Shown: positions 1 to 6,848, numbered from the stretch's first letter. The stretch is DNA of 8,328 nt from an uncultured Litoreibacter sp. (GCA_937928335.1 CALFWN010000359.1:1-8328), one strand, 5' to 3'. Notes: generated from the sequence alone by a model not told the origin. A program made the numbers and translations.

Positions 1-986
1 TCCCCCACATTGCCCGCGCCGAACCGCGCGATCAGCGTCAGGCGGCCCGGATCATTATCGGGGTTCAGCGTGGACATCAGCGACTTGAGATGCCCGGTGG
101 TCATGGTGGGCCCGCATTTCAGCCCGATCGGGTTCATCACGCCTTTGGCGAACTCGACATGCGCCCCGTCCGGCTGCCGCGTGCGGTCGCCGATCCAGAT
201 CATATGGCCAGAGCCTGCCAGCCATTTGCCGGAGGTGGAATCGACGCGGGTCAGCGCCTCCTCATATTCCAGCAGGAGCGACTCGTGGGAGGTGTAGAAA
301 TCCACAGTGGCAAGCGACGCGTTGGTGTTCGAGGTCAGGCCAGCGGAGGCCATGAAATCGAGCGAGTCCTGAATGCGGGCGGCCATCTCACGATATTCCG
401 AGGCCTGCTCCCCTTGGGTGAAGCCCAGCGTCCAGGCATGGACCTGGTGAACATCGGCATAGCCACCTTTGGAGAAAGCGCGCAGCAGGTTGAGCGTGGC
501 GGCAGCCTGCGTATAGGCCTGCAACATCTTGGCCGGGTCCGGGATGCGGGCCTCGGGTGTGAAGTCCAGCTCGTTGATGATGTCGCCGCGGTAGCTGGGC
601 AGCTCCACGCCGTCCTTGGTTTCCGTGTCGGCAGAGCGCGGCTTGGCGAATTGGCCTGCCATACGGCCGATTTTGACCACGGGGACCTTGGCGCCGTAGG
701 TCAGCACCATCGCCATTTGCAGCATCACCTTGAACGTGTCGCGGATACCGTCAGCGGAGAAATCGCTGAAGCTTTCGGCGCAATCGCCGCCCTGCAGCAG
801 GAAGGCCTCGCCGCGGCTGACAGCGGCCAGCTGCTGGCGCAGGGTGCGCGTCTCACCGGCAAAGACCAGCGGCGGATACTTGGACAATTGGGCCTCAACG
901 GCAGCCAGCTTGGCCGGGTCGGTATAGTCCGGCATCTGGATGCGGGGCTTTTTGCGCCAGTCTGTCTTGGTCCATGTCTGTGCCAT
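1..986 (-). CDS. Class II 3-deoxy-7-phosphoheptulonate (DAHP) synthase, N-terminal 328 residues (3' end outside window)
   Basis: First enzyme of the shikimate pathway: it condenses phosphoenolpyruvate and erythrose 4-phosphate to DAHP in the cytoplasm, feeding aromatic amino acid synthesis. Seen on the minus strand: FAGE at residues 42-45, [10 protein letters not shown] around 63-72 with Cys69 (a metal ligand in the class II family), [14 protein letters not shown] 105-118, SHE 233-235, GDRTR 266-270, [10 protein letters not shown] 284-293 and RFGAGNVG at the edge. These are hallmark class II (plant/mycobacterial type) blocks. The family is about 450-470 residues, so roughly 130 residues, including the remaining metal ligands, lie beyond position 1. 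I chose the ATG at 986 because GGAG sits 8 nt upstream; an in-frame ATG at 1004 lacks such a site. It is divergent from the GlxA-type regulator. Symbols for this class vary (aroG, aroF, phzC), so none is given. Confidence 0.93.
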   Translation of the reverse strand, partial: MAQTWTKTDWRKKPRIQMPDYTDPAKLAAVEAQLSKYPPLVFAGETRTLRQQLAAVSRGEAFLLQGGDCAESFSDFSADGIRDTFKVMLQMAMVLTYGAKVPVVKIGRMAGQFAKPRSADTETKDGVELPSYRGDIINELDFTPEARIPDPAKMLQAYTQAAATLNLLRAFSKGGYADVHQVHAWTLGFTQGEQASEYREMAARIQDSLDFMASAGLTSNTNASLATVDFYTSHESLLLEYEEALTRVDSTSGKWLAGSGHMIWIGDRTRQPDGAHVEFAKGVMNPIGLKCGPTMTTGHLKSLMSTLNPDNDPGRLTLIARFGAGNVG

Positions 987-1030
987 GCGTCTTGCTCCGT
1001 GCATGTTAGCGGAAACTTGAATGAATTGCC

Positions 1031-1059
1031 TCTTTAGAGCGCATTGGGGGCCTTGCCAA
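1031..1059 (-). promoter_or_regulatory. Candidate promoter for the DAHP synthase gene
   Basis: On the minus strand TTGGCA (1059-1054, 5/6 to the sigma70 -35) lies 17 nt from TAAAGA (1036-1031, 3/6 to the -10), about 45 nt before the start codon. The -35 overlaps one arm of the inverted repeat at 1042-1061. The spacing is ideal but the -10 is poor. This is inference from consensus matching only. Confidence 0.3.
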
Positions 1060-1061
1060 TG
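1042..1061. repeat. Inverted repeat CATTGG-N8-CCAATG, possible operator
   Basis: Perfect 6-bp arms (1042-1047 and 1056-1061) around 8 nt lie midway in the 140-158 bp divergent spacer between the DAHP synthase gene and the GlxA-type regulator gene. The right arm overlaps TTGGCA, the proposed -35 of the DAHP synthase promoter, and the same bases read on plus give TTGCCA (1053-1058). A protein bound here could affect both directions. There is no T-run behind it, so it does not look like a terminator. Confidence 0.4.
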
Positions 1062-1144
1062 TCGAAAACTCGTCTAAGGGTGTTCTATCGCCCGAACAGC
1101 AGAGCTGTGCTGCGTCCGGGGCTTGCATGGCTTGGGAGGTCGAT

Positions 1145-2158
1145 GTGACAACGCTCAGCGCACAGACAGGACGGCCCGAGGACGGCACGGTCGCCGCCAA
1201 GGGCCGGTTCATCTTTGTCCTGATGGATAATTTCACGATGCTGAGCTTTGCGGGCGCTGTAGAGGCGTTGCGGATTGCCAACCGGATGGTGCCGGGCAGC
1301 TATGAGTGGAAACTGGCGGGCGAAGGCGGCGAGACCGCGACCTGTTCTGCCGGGATCAGCTACGGGCTGGATATGGATCTCGAAGAGCTGCAGCGCGACG
1401 ACATTGTGCTGCTCTGCGGCGGCGTCGATATTCAGGGCGCGACCACCAAAAAGCTACAGAACTGGCTGCGCCGGGAGGCCCGCCGGGGCGTCAAGATGGG
1501 GGCCTTGTGCACGGCCAGCTTCACGCTTGCGAGCGCAGGGCTGCTGGACGGCAAGCGGGCCACGATCCATTGGGAGAACCAGGACAGCTTTGCCGAGGAG
1601 TTTGACGAGGTCGAGCTGACCAAATCGGTCTTCGTGGTGGATGGCAACCGGATGACGACGGCGGGCGGCACCTCGTCGATTGATCTGATGCTGCATATCG
1701 TGGCCAGCGACCTGGGCGAGGACGTCGCCAATATGGTGGCCGACCAGCAAATATACAGCTCGATCCGCACCGATCAGGACCAGCAGCGCCTGTCGATCCC
1801 CACAAGGATCGGCGTGCGCCACCCCAAGCTGAGCCGCGTGATCCAGATGATGGAAAGCAACATAGAAGAGCCGATTAGCCCCTCCTTGCTCGCCAAGGCC
1901 GTGGGCATGTCGACACGGCAGCTGGAGCGGCTGTTCCGGCGCTACCTGAACCGCAGCCCGAAGCGGTATTACATGGAGATCCGGCTGCAAAAGGCGCGCA
2001 ACCTGCTGATGCAGACGGATATGAGCGTGATCAATGTGGCGCTGGCCTGCGGCTTTGCCTCACCCTCCCATTTTTCCAAATGCTACCGGGCACAATATGA
2101 CACCACGCCCTACCGCGAACGCGGCGCCCACGCAGCCCGGATCACGGCAACATCCTAG
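1145..2158 (+). CDS. GlxA family transcriptional regulator (DJ-1/PfpI-like domain plus AraC helix-turn-helix)
   Basis: Cytoplasmic transcription factor of about 337 residues. Residues about 20-190 form a DJ-1/PfpI (class I glutamine amidotransferase-like) sensor domain, with GALCTAS at 119-125 placing Cys122 at the nucleophile elbow and TTAGGTSSIDLMLH at 171-184. An AraC/XylS DNA-binding domain spans about 228-325, with its first helix-turn-helix near 247-266 (LLAKAVGMSTRQLERLF) and its second near 294-316 (VALACGFASPSHFSKCYR). The stretch RIGVRHPKL before the first HTH is typical of the GbdR/CdhR-like branch, which in Pseudomonas controls glycine betaine and carnitine catabolism. The effector here cannot be told from sequence. 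Start: GTG at 1145 has GGGAGG 5 nt upstream. The in-frame ATG at 1127 (six residues longer) has only a weak GGGG before it. The gene is divergent from DAHP synthase; its target is unknown. Confidence 0.9.
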   Translation: MTTLSAQTGRPEDGTVAAKGRFIFVLMDNFTMLSFAGAVEALRIANRMVPGSYEWKLAGEGGETATCSAGISYGLDMDLEELQRDDIVLLCGGVDIQGATTKKLQNWLRREARRGVKMGALCTASFTLASAGLLDGKRATIHWENQDSFAEEFDEVELTKSVFVVDGNRMTTAGGTSSIDLMLHIVASDLGEDVANMVADQQIYSSIRTDQDQQRLSIPTRIGVRHPKLSRVIQMMESNIEEPISPSLLAKAVGMSTRQLERLFRRYLNRSPKRYYMEIRLQKARNLLMQTDMSVINVALACGFASPSHFSKCYRAQYDTTPYRERGAHAARITATS

Positions 2159-2179
2159 CATGGTCTGCTTGTCACAGTT

Positions 2180-2192
2180 GAGCTTTCAGCTC
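2180..2192. repeat. Short hairpin GAGCT-TTC-AGCTC after the regulator gene
   Basis: Perfect 5-bp arms with a 3-nt loop lie 21 nt after the GlxA-type gene stop and upstream of the small plus-strand gene. No T-tract follows directly, so it is at best a weak terminator. The right part, TTCAGCTCTAAAT (2185-2197), resembles TTCAGAGCTAATT at 2237-2249, so the two could instead be related protein-binding half-sites. The function is not established. Confidence 0.25.
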
Positions 2193-2208
2193 TAAATCAG
2201 CCATTTTA

Positions 2209-2237
2209 TTGACAAATTTTATATCCAAATGTAGCGT
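2209..2237 (+). promoter_or_regulatory. Candidate promoter for the small 80-residue gene
   Basis: A perfect -35 hexamer TTGACA (2209-2214) in an AT-rich stretch is followed after 17 nt by TAGCGT (2232-2237), only 3/6 to the -10. It sits about 38 nt before the ATG at 2275. The exact -35 and its position in an otherwise GC-rich region support a promoter that would make the small gene independent of the regulator gene upstream. The -10 is weak. Confidence 0.4.
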
Positions 2238-2274
2238 TCAGAGCTAATTTCAGCGATCTTCAGGGGCATTACCC

Positions 2275-2517
2275 ATGAGTGAACGAGACAATATATTTTG
2301 CCACAAGGGCATTGATAAAGACATCAAGGGCAAGAAAGCTGCGTCTTTCCGGTCCCGCAGGCCGCTTGAACAGACCCCGGTTGATATGGTCGCCCCGCTT
2401 GACGCTGGCCCCGCCGGATATGTCAGGGCACCCATCGCCAAGCCGCGCCAAAGCGCGTCATTTGATGCTTTTGCCAAATATGTAGAAGCGGCCCGCACGC
2501 CCGGTGGCAAAGCCTAG
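2275..2517 (+). CDS. Small hypothetical protein, 80 residues
   Basis: I do not recognise this protein. It is basic and polar, with no membrane segment or signal peptide, a Lys/Arg-rich stretch at residues about 15-30 (KDIKGKKAASFRSRR) and a Pro-rich middle. Support for a real gene is moderate: ATG at 2275 with AGGGG about 8 nt upstream, a TTGACA -35 at the right distance, an open frame that fills the gap, and a stop that meets the neighbouring operon's stop exactly. Against it, by hand count only about 47 of 80 third positions are G or C, less biased than the neighbouring genes. The opposite strand is also open over 2250-2510, but it lacks a comparable ribosome-binding site. The gene is convergent with the ketosynthase gene and overlaps its end by 4 bp. 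Confidence 0.5.
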   Translation: MSERDNIFCHKGIDKDIKGKKAASFRSRRPLEQTPVDMVAPLDAGPAGYVRAPIAKPRQSASFDAFAKYVEAARTPGGKA

Positions 2518-3722
2518 ACACGGCGTAGTGCAAGCACGGCGTTCAGCCCGCCAAAGGCGAAGGCATTCGACAGGACCACGTCGAGTTTCGCGTCTCGCGC
2601 CTCGTTGGGCACCACATCCAGAGCGCATTCAGGGTCCGGCTCCTCATAGCCGATTGTAGGCGCAACCACCCCATCCTTGAGCGCCATGATGCAGGCCAAT
2701 AGCTCAATCGCGCCGGTGCCGCCGATCACGTGGCCATGCATCGATTTGGTCGAGGAGATCATCAGATTGTCGGCATGTGCTCCAAACGCGTCAGACACCG
2801 CCGCACATTCGGTCTTGTCATTGGCCGTGGTGCCTGTGCCATGCGCGTTGATGTAGCCAACCTCCGACGGGTTGACCCTGGCATCTTTCATTGCGCCCGA
2901 GATCGCCCGTGCAGCACCCTGACGTGACGGCATCACAATGTCGGAGGCGTCCGAGGTCATTGCGAACCCCACCACCTCTGCCAGAATTTCTGCGCCGCGG
3001 GCCTTGGCGAAGGCGTAATCCTCCATCACGAAGACCGCCGCCCCCTCGCCCTGCACCATGCCGTTGCGGTTGGCACAGAATGGCCGGCAGGCGTCTTTAG
3101 ACATGACCCGCAGCCCTTCCCAGGCCTTGACGCCGCCAAAGCACAGCATGGATTCCGAGCCGCCTGTGACCATCACCTTGGCCATGCCGGAGCGGATGAA
3201 ATTGAAGGCCTGCCCCATCGCGTGGTTGGACGAGGCACAGGCCGTGGCCACGGTGAAACTTGGCCCCTTGAGGTTGTAATTCATCGACACATGGCTGGCA
3301 GCCGCGTTGTTCATCAGCTTGGGCACCACAAACGGGTGGACCCGGTTTTTGCCTTCCTCATAGACCGCGCGGTAATTCTCGTCCTGCGTGTTCAGCCCGC
3401 CACCCGACGTGCCCAGAATGACGCCCGCCTGCGCTGCCAGCTCGCCCTGAAAGACCAGCCCGGACTGGCTGATTGCCTCGCGGGCGGCGTGCAGGGTGAA
3501 CTGGGTAAAACGGTCGTAAAGCGCGATTTCCTGACGGTTGAATTCCTGCTGCGGGTCATAGCCCCGCACCTGCCCGCCGATCTGGATGGCCAGCCGGTCC
3601 ACATCGCGGATATCAAGCGGGCCGATGCCGCAGCGGCCTTCGCGAAACGCCTCGAACGTGTCAGCAGCCGAATTGGCAAGCGCGTTGATCGTGCCCTGCC
3701 CGGTGATGACAACCCTGTTCAC
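2514..3722 (-). CDS. Beta-ketoacyl-ACP synthase, FabF (KAS II) family
   Basis: Cytoplasmic condensing enzyme of 402 residues that extends an acyl chain by decarboxylative condensation with malonyl-ACP. The thiolase-fold triad is complete: Cys162 in TACASSNHA (160-168), His294 in NAHGTGTTAND (292-302) and His331 in SMHGHVIGGTGA (327-338), with Lys326 just before the latter. The C-terminal gating loop reads NAFAFGG (386-392) rather than the usual NSFGFGG. Length is normal for FabF. The start is GTG at 3722, only 3 nt after the ACP stop, with AAAGG 8 nt upstream inside the ACP gene's last codons, which suggests translational coupling. It lies downstream of lpxD and the ACP gene, so I infer a role in a special lipid A acyl chain rather than bulk fatty acid synthesis. 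It could instead be a second general FabF. Confidence 0.93.
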   Translation of the reverse strand: MNRVVITGQGTINALANSAADTFEAFREGRCGIGPLDIRDVDRLAIQIGGQVRGYDPQQEFNRQEIALYDRFTQFTLHAAREAISQSGLVFQGELAAQAGVILGTSGGGLNTQDENYRAVYEEGKNRVHPFVVPKLMNNAAASHVSMNYNLKGPSFTVATACASSNHAMGQAFNFIRSGMAKVMVTGGSESMLCFGGVKAWEGLRVMSKDACRPFCANRNGMVQGEGAAVFVMEDYAFAKARGAEILAEVVGFAMTSDASDIVMPSRQGAARAISGAMKDARVNPSEVGYINAHGTGTTANDKTECAAVSDAFGAHADNLMISSTKSMHGHVIGGTGAIELLACIMALKDGVVAPTIGYEEPDPECALDVVPNEARDAKLDVVLSNAFAFGGLNAVLALRRV

Positions 3723-3725
3723 CGT

Positions 3726-3992
3726 TCAGACCTTTTGCTCTGCCACAAGGCCTTCTACCGCCGCAATCACGCTGGCCACGCTTGAGACATCAAAGACGCT
3801 GTCCTTGGGGTCGTTGGCGTTGAACGGCACGGAAATATCGAAAGCCTCCTCGATGGCGAAGATGCTCTCGACAAGGCCCAGAGAGTCGATACCGAGATCC
3901 TCCAGCGACGCCTCCAAAGAGATGTCGGCCACCTCAAGCACCGCCTGCTCGGCGATGATCTCGACCACCTGATCTTTTACGCTGGCTGCCAT
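3726..3992 (-). CDS. Acyl carrier protein (specialised, next to lpxD)
   Basis: Small acidic carrier of 88 residues that holds acyl chains on a 4'-phosphopantetheine arm. The attachment Ser is Ser37 in LGIDSLGLVESIF (33-45). The following helix FAIEEAFDISVPF (45-57) differs from the housekeeping AcpP pattern and is closer in style to AcpXL, the Rhizobiales carrier for very-long-chain lipid A acyl groups; this is a judgement from memory, not an alignment. Start: ATG at 3992 gives the normal ACP N-terminus, with AAGGA 11 nt upstream. A GTG at 4022 would add ten residues. It lies between lpxD (73-nt gap) and the ketosynthase gene (3-nt gap), so it probably serves both proteins. Confidence 0.92.
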   Translation of the reverse strand: MAASVKDQVVEIIAEQAVLEVADISLEASLEDLGIDSLGLVESIFAIEEAFDISVPFNANDPKDSVFDVSSVASVIAAVEGLVAEQKV

Positions 3993-4065
3993 TTTATGCG
4001 CTGTCCTTGGAGCTCGTTGCACCTGTGCCCTGCATTTAAGCGGCTTTCGGCAAATTTGCGAGGGG

Positions 4066-5139
4066 CTATTTTTCGCCCTTGGTCGCGGCCCGCTGGGCCT
4101 TCATGAACCGTGGCAAACGGCGCAAGGCCTTTTGCATTTCGACATGTGTTTCCATTTTCACCGCCGGGTAGCCCAGGATCACCCGACCTGCGGGTACGTT
4201 GGAGAGCAGCTTGCTGCCCCCGCCCGCGATCACATCATCGCCGATGAAGATATTGTCCGACACCCCGCATTGGCCGCCCAGCACCACCCGGTTGCCGAAT
4301 TTGACCGAGCCCGCGATGCCGACCTGCCCGCACAGCAGGCAATCCTCGCCGACCTGCACGTTATGGCCCAATTGCACAAGGTTATCGATCTTCGAGCCGT
4401 TGCCGATCCGGGTGGCGCGGATCGTGCCGCGATCAATAGTGGCATTCGCGCCGACCTCGACATCATCGCCGATGACCACGCTGCCAAGGGAATGGATGCG
4501 GGTCCAGCTTTGCTGCGCCGCATCGCCCGTGTCGCCCAGCGACTTGCGGGCATTTTCGACGGCGGATTTCTCGGGCGTGACGTAAGAGAACCCATCCGCG
4601 CCGATAACCGCCCCCGGCTGGGCGATGAACCGATCACCGATCACCACATCATGGCCGATCCTCGCCCCCGACAGGATCAGCGCATCCGCACCAAGCGTGG
4701 TGTCATGCGCGATGCTGACATGTGACGCGATACGGGCGTTTGGCCCGATGCGCACGCCGCGACCGATCACAACCAGCGGACCGATGGCGGCATTCGCCCC
4801 GATCTCGGCGCTGTCGTCGATCACAGCGCTTGGATGGATGCCGGGTGCGATCTCGGGGCCGGTATCCAGCAGCTTGGTCAGCCCTGACATGGCATAACGC
4901 GGGCGCGGCACGAAGATCGCCGCCTTCAGGCCAAGGCCCGCCCAATCCGCGCCGTCCCACAAGATCGCCGCCTGCGCCGCTCCCTCGGACAGGCGCGCGC
5001 CGTATTTGGGGTCCATCGCAATGGCCAGCGCATCGGCCACCGCCGTCTGCGGCTCGGAGGCATGGGTGATGCCCAGCGTCCCGTCGCCCTCGAAGCGGGC
5101 GCCGAGTGCCGTTGCGATCTGCGATATCGTGTAGCTCAT
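4066..5139 (-). CDS. lpxD: UDP-3-O-(3-hydroxyacyl)glucosamine N-acyltransferase
   Basis: Third enzyme of lipid A synthesis (Raetz pathway): it transfers a 3-hydroxyacyl chain from ACP to the 2-amino group of UDP-3-O-acyl-GlcN in the cytoplasm. 357 residues. The N-terminal uridine-binding domain is about 1-100. A left-handed beta helix of hexapeptide repeats (I-G-x-x-A/D pattern) runs from about 101 to 320, followed by a C-terminal helical part. Signature blocks are GADGFSYV (180-187), ATIDRGT (233-239) and [15 protein letters not shown] (251-265), where His259 matches the catalytic His of E. coli LpxD. Residues 188-218 form the longer insert before the last coils. I chose ATG 5139 because GAAGG lies 8 nt upstream and MSYTISQIA is the family's usual N-terminus; ten more in-frame residues upstream are unlikely. 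The gene is second in the operon, with its ACP donor candidate directly after it. Confidence 0.97.
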   Translation of the reverse strand: MSYTISQIATALGARFEGDGTLGITHASEPQTAVADALAIAMDPKYGARLSEGAAQAAILWDGADWAGLGLKAAIFVPRPRYAMSGLTKLLDTGPEIAPGIHPSAVIDDSAEIGANAAIGPLVVIGRGVRIGPNARIASHVSIAHDTTLGADALILSGARIGHDVVIGDRFIAQPGAVIGADGFSYVTPEKSAVENARKSLGDTGDAAQQSWTRIHSLGSVVIGDDVEVGANATIDRGTIRATRIGNGSKIDNLVQLGHNVQVGEDCLLCGQVGIAGSVKFGNRVVLGGQCGVSDNIFIGDDVIAGGGSKLLSNVPAGRVILGYPAVKMETHVEMQKALRRLPRFMKAQRAATKGEK

Positions 5140-5193
5140 AAAACTGGCCTTCGCATTGCCGCGCTGCACCCCAAAGGGCCCCGCGCATCGCCG

Positions 5194-5215
5194 ACAGGTT
5201 TAGGCCTAAACCCGT
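5194..5215. repeat. 22-bp near-perfect palindrome over the L,D-transpeptidase stop codon
   Basis: GGTTTAGGCCTAAACC (5197-5212) is a perfect 16-bp palindrome. Beyond one mismatch (5196/5213) it extends to AC/GT, 22 bp in all. It contains the transpeptidase stop TAG (5208-5206) and a second in-frame TAA. In RNA it could fold as a hairpin with a GGCC loop. No U-tract follows on the minus strand, so it is not a classical terminator. It lies between the transpeptidase gene and lpxD, where it could modulate read-through or mRNA stability. Confidence 0.45.
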
Positions 5216-6810
5216 GCCAAGGTAACCCCTGCCGCGGTCAGGGCGGAGAAAATACGCTTGTCGCGCCCATAGACATCACCGCGATACTGCGCCTGCCCCT
5301 TGGCATCGACCCAGGCCGTAAAGTAGGCCAGATGCACCGGCAAAGGCGCTGCCAGATCGACACGGCGCTCCTTGCCCGTGCGCAGCTTGCCCTGAAAGAA
5401 ACCCTCGGGGTCGGGTTCCTGGGCCGACAGCAGCGCATAGGCGAATTCGAACGGTTTATGCACCCGCACGCAGCCATGCGAATAGGCGCGCTGCTCGTGG
5501 CCAAACAGCGATTTGGACGGCGTGTCATGCAGGTAGATGTTGTATTTGTTGGGGAACATGAACTTCACCAGCCCCAGCGCATTTGTCTGCGAGGGCGGCT
5601 GCTTCATGGAATAGGGGAAGGTCCGCGCGTTATATTTCGCGAAATTGATATTGCCCCGGTTCACCGGCTTGCCGTTGCGCCCGATGATCTGGATATGCCG
5701 CACCGCGCCGCGGTTGCGTTGCAGCATCGGCAGATATTCCTTCGTGGTGATCGAGCGCGGCACATACCATGACGGGTTGATCACCATATGCTCCATCAGG
5801 TCGGAGAATTCCGGCGTCTTGCGGTCCTCATCGGTCTTGCCGATCACCACGCGGGAGCGGAAGGTCGAGCGCCCATTCTCGATGATATCGACATGGAAAT
5901 CCGGCAGGTTGACCCAGACATGCTTGTCTTCAAGCGGTTTCGGGGTCCAGCGGTTGCGCTCCATCGCGACCAGCACCTGACCCAGGCGGTAGTCAATATC
6001 GCGGTTCACCTCGCGAATGGTCCCGGCCCCGGCCACGCCATCCGTGGCCAGCCCGTGGGCGATCTGGAACTTCTGCACCGCATTTTGCAAGGCGCGGTCA
6101 TAGGTCTGGCTGGCGGAGCGGCGCAGGAACCCCATGCGGATCATCCGGTTGCGCAGCTGCACCACGGCAGGCCCGCTATTGCCGGGCTTGAGGGATTTCG
6201 CCTCGACACGCGCGCCCCAGCCGCCAGAGGCCATCAGTTTCTCAAGGCGGCGCTTCTCTTTTTGCAGGCGCACATATTCGGGTTTGCGCGGCGCGAGGCC
6301 TTTCATGAATTTCACCGGGTTGGCGGCGGCGAAATCATGCAAGGTCTGGGTTCGGTCATAGCGCGGCACCTCGACAACAATGGAGCTGTCGATATCGGCC
6401 GGGTTCACGACGCCGGAGCGCAGATCATCTGCATAGGCCAGAAACACGCGGGCGGCCTCAACCTCGGCGGCACCGCGATCCTTGGCGGTCTGCGCCGCGC
6501 CGAACATCGCCCGCAACGCCGCGCCATTGTAACGTGTTTCGGGGAGGCCGTGATCATGGGCTGAAGACAGCGCTCTGAGCAGCGCGCCGCGTCTGCGCCC
6601 ATCGGCTTGCGAGACGAAAATAGGCTGGAAATTCCGCGCCCTGTAGAAGGCCGCGATCTGGGGATCTGCGGAGCTGGCCTCCGCGATGGATTGCTTCATT
6701 GCGGTAACGGCCGCATCGGCCCGGCCAAGCCCAACCCCAGGCAGCACCAGCGAAAGAGCGCTGGCTGACAGCATTTTCAGGGTAAGGCGACGCGAAAAAA
6801 GAGCACTCAT
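5206..6810 (-). CDS. L,D-transpeptidase, YcbB/LdtD type (YkuD domain with peptidoglycan-binding domain)
   Basis: Periplasmic enzyme of 534 residues in a family that makes 3-3 (mDAP-mDAP) peptidoglycan cross-links and resists most beta-lactams other than carbapenems. The N-terminus SRRLTLKMLSASALSLVLPG (6-25) has a twin-arginine-like motif and hydrophobic core, with cleavage plausible near ADA-A at 31-34. The scaffold domain spans about 50-200, a PG_binding_1 domain about 205-270, and the catalytic YkuD domain about 296-465, with His428 in YLHDTPSK and the signature SHGCVRV (444-450) carrying Cys447. It is somewhat shorter than E. coli LdtD (615). Start: ATG 6810 with GGGGA about 5 nt upstream. 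It is first of the block ldt-lpxD-ACP-ketosynthase and divergent from a YcbK/MepK-like gene. Cross-linking is the most likely role, but lipoprotein attachment or other YkuD activities cannot be excluded. Confidence 0.93.
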   Translation of the reverse strand: MSALFSRRLTLKMLSASALSLVLPGVGLGRADAAVTAMKQSIAEASSADPQIAAFYRARNFQPIFVSQADGRRRGALLRALSSAHDHGLPETRYNGAALRAMFGAAQTAKDRGAAEVEAARVFLAYADDLRSGVVNPADIDSSIVVEVPRYDRTQTLHDFAAANPVKFMKGLAPRKPEYVRLQKEKRRLEKLMASGGWGARVEAKSLKPGNSGPAVVQLRNRMIRMGFLRRSASQTYDRALQNAVQKFQIAHGLATDGVAGAGTIREVNRDIDYRLGQVLVAMERNRWTPKPLEDKHVWVNLPDFHVDIIENGRSTFRSRVVIGKTDEDRKTPEFSDLMEHMVINPSWYVPRSITTKEYLPMLQRNRGAVRHIQIIGRNGKPVNRGNINFAKYNARTFPYSMKQPPSQTNALGLVKFMFPNKYNIYLHDTPSKSLFGHEQRAYSHGCVRVHKPFEFAYALLSAQEPDPEGFFQGKLRTGKERRVDLAAPLPVHLAYFTAWVDAKGQAQYRGDVYGRDKRIFSALTAAGVTLARV

Positions 6811-6848
6811 TGTAGTCCCCGTTCAAATTGCAGGCTTATATGGTGTCT

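Noticed and set aside
90..1037. Long open frame on plus opposite the DAHP synthase
   Set aside because: The minus strand carries unmistakable class II DAHP synthase motifs over the same bases. The plus translation has no recognisable family and low-complexity Gly/His/Leu content typical of antisense frames in GC-rich genes.
2180..2192. Hairpin GAGCT-TTC-AGCTC as a terminator of the regulator gene
   Set aside because: The stem is only 5 bp and the following bases (TAAATCAGCC) are not a T-tract.
2250..2510. Minus-strand 86-codon frame opposite the small 80-residue gene
   Set aside because: It lacks a convincing ribosome-binding site, and the plus frame has AGGGG, a TTGACA box and a stop meeting the operon end. 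Neither is proven, but plus is better supported.
3222..3785. Plus-strand frame opposite the ketosynthase and ACP genes
   Set aside because: It spans the ACP/ketosynthase junction antisense to two well-supported genes and has no recognisable motif.
4130..4840. Periodic repeats in the lpxD region that might look like a tandem DNA repeat
   Set aside because: They are degenerate hexapeptide codon repeats of the left-handed beta helix and are explained by the protein fold.
5788..6564. 258-codon plus-strand frame inside the L,D-transpeptidase gene
   Set aside because: Antisense to the well-supported transpeptidase. Frames of this kind arise from GC-rich third positions.
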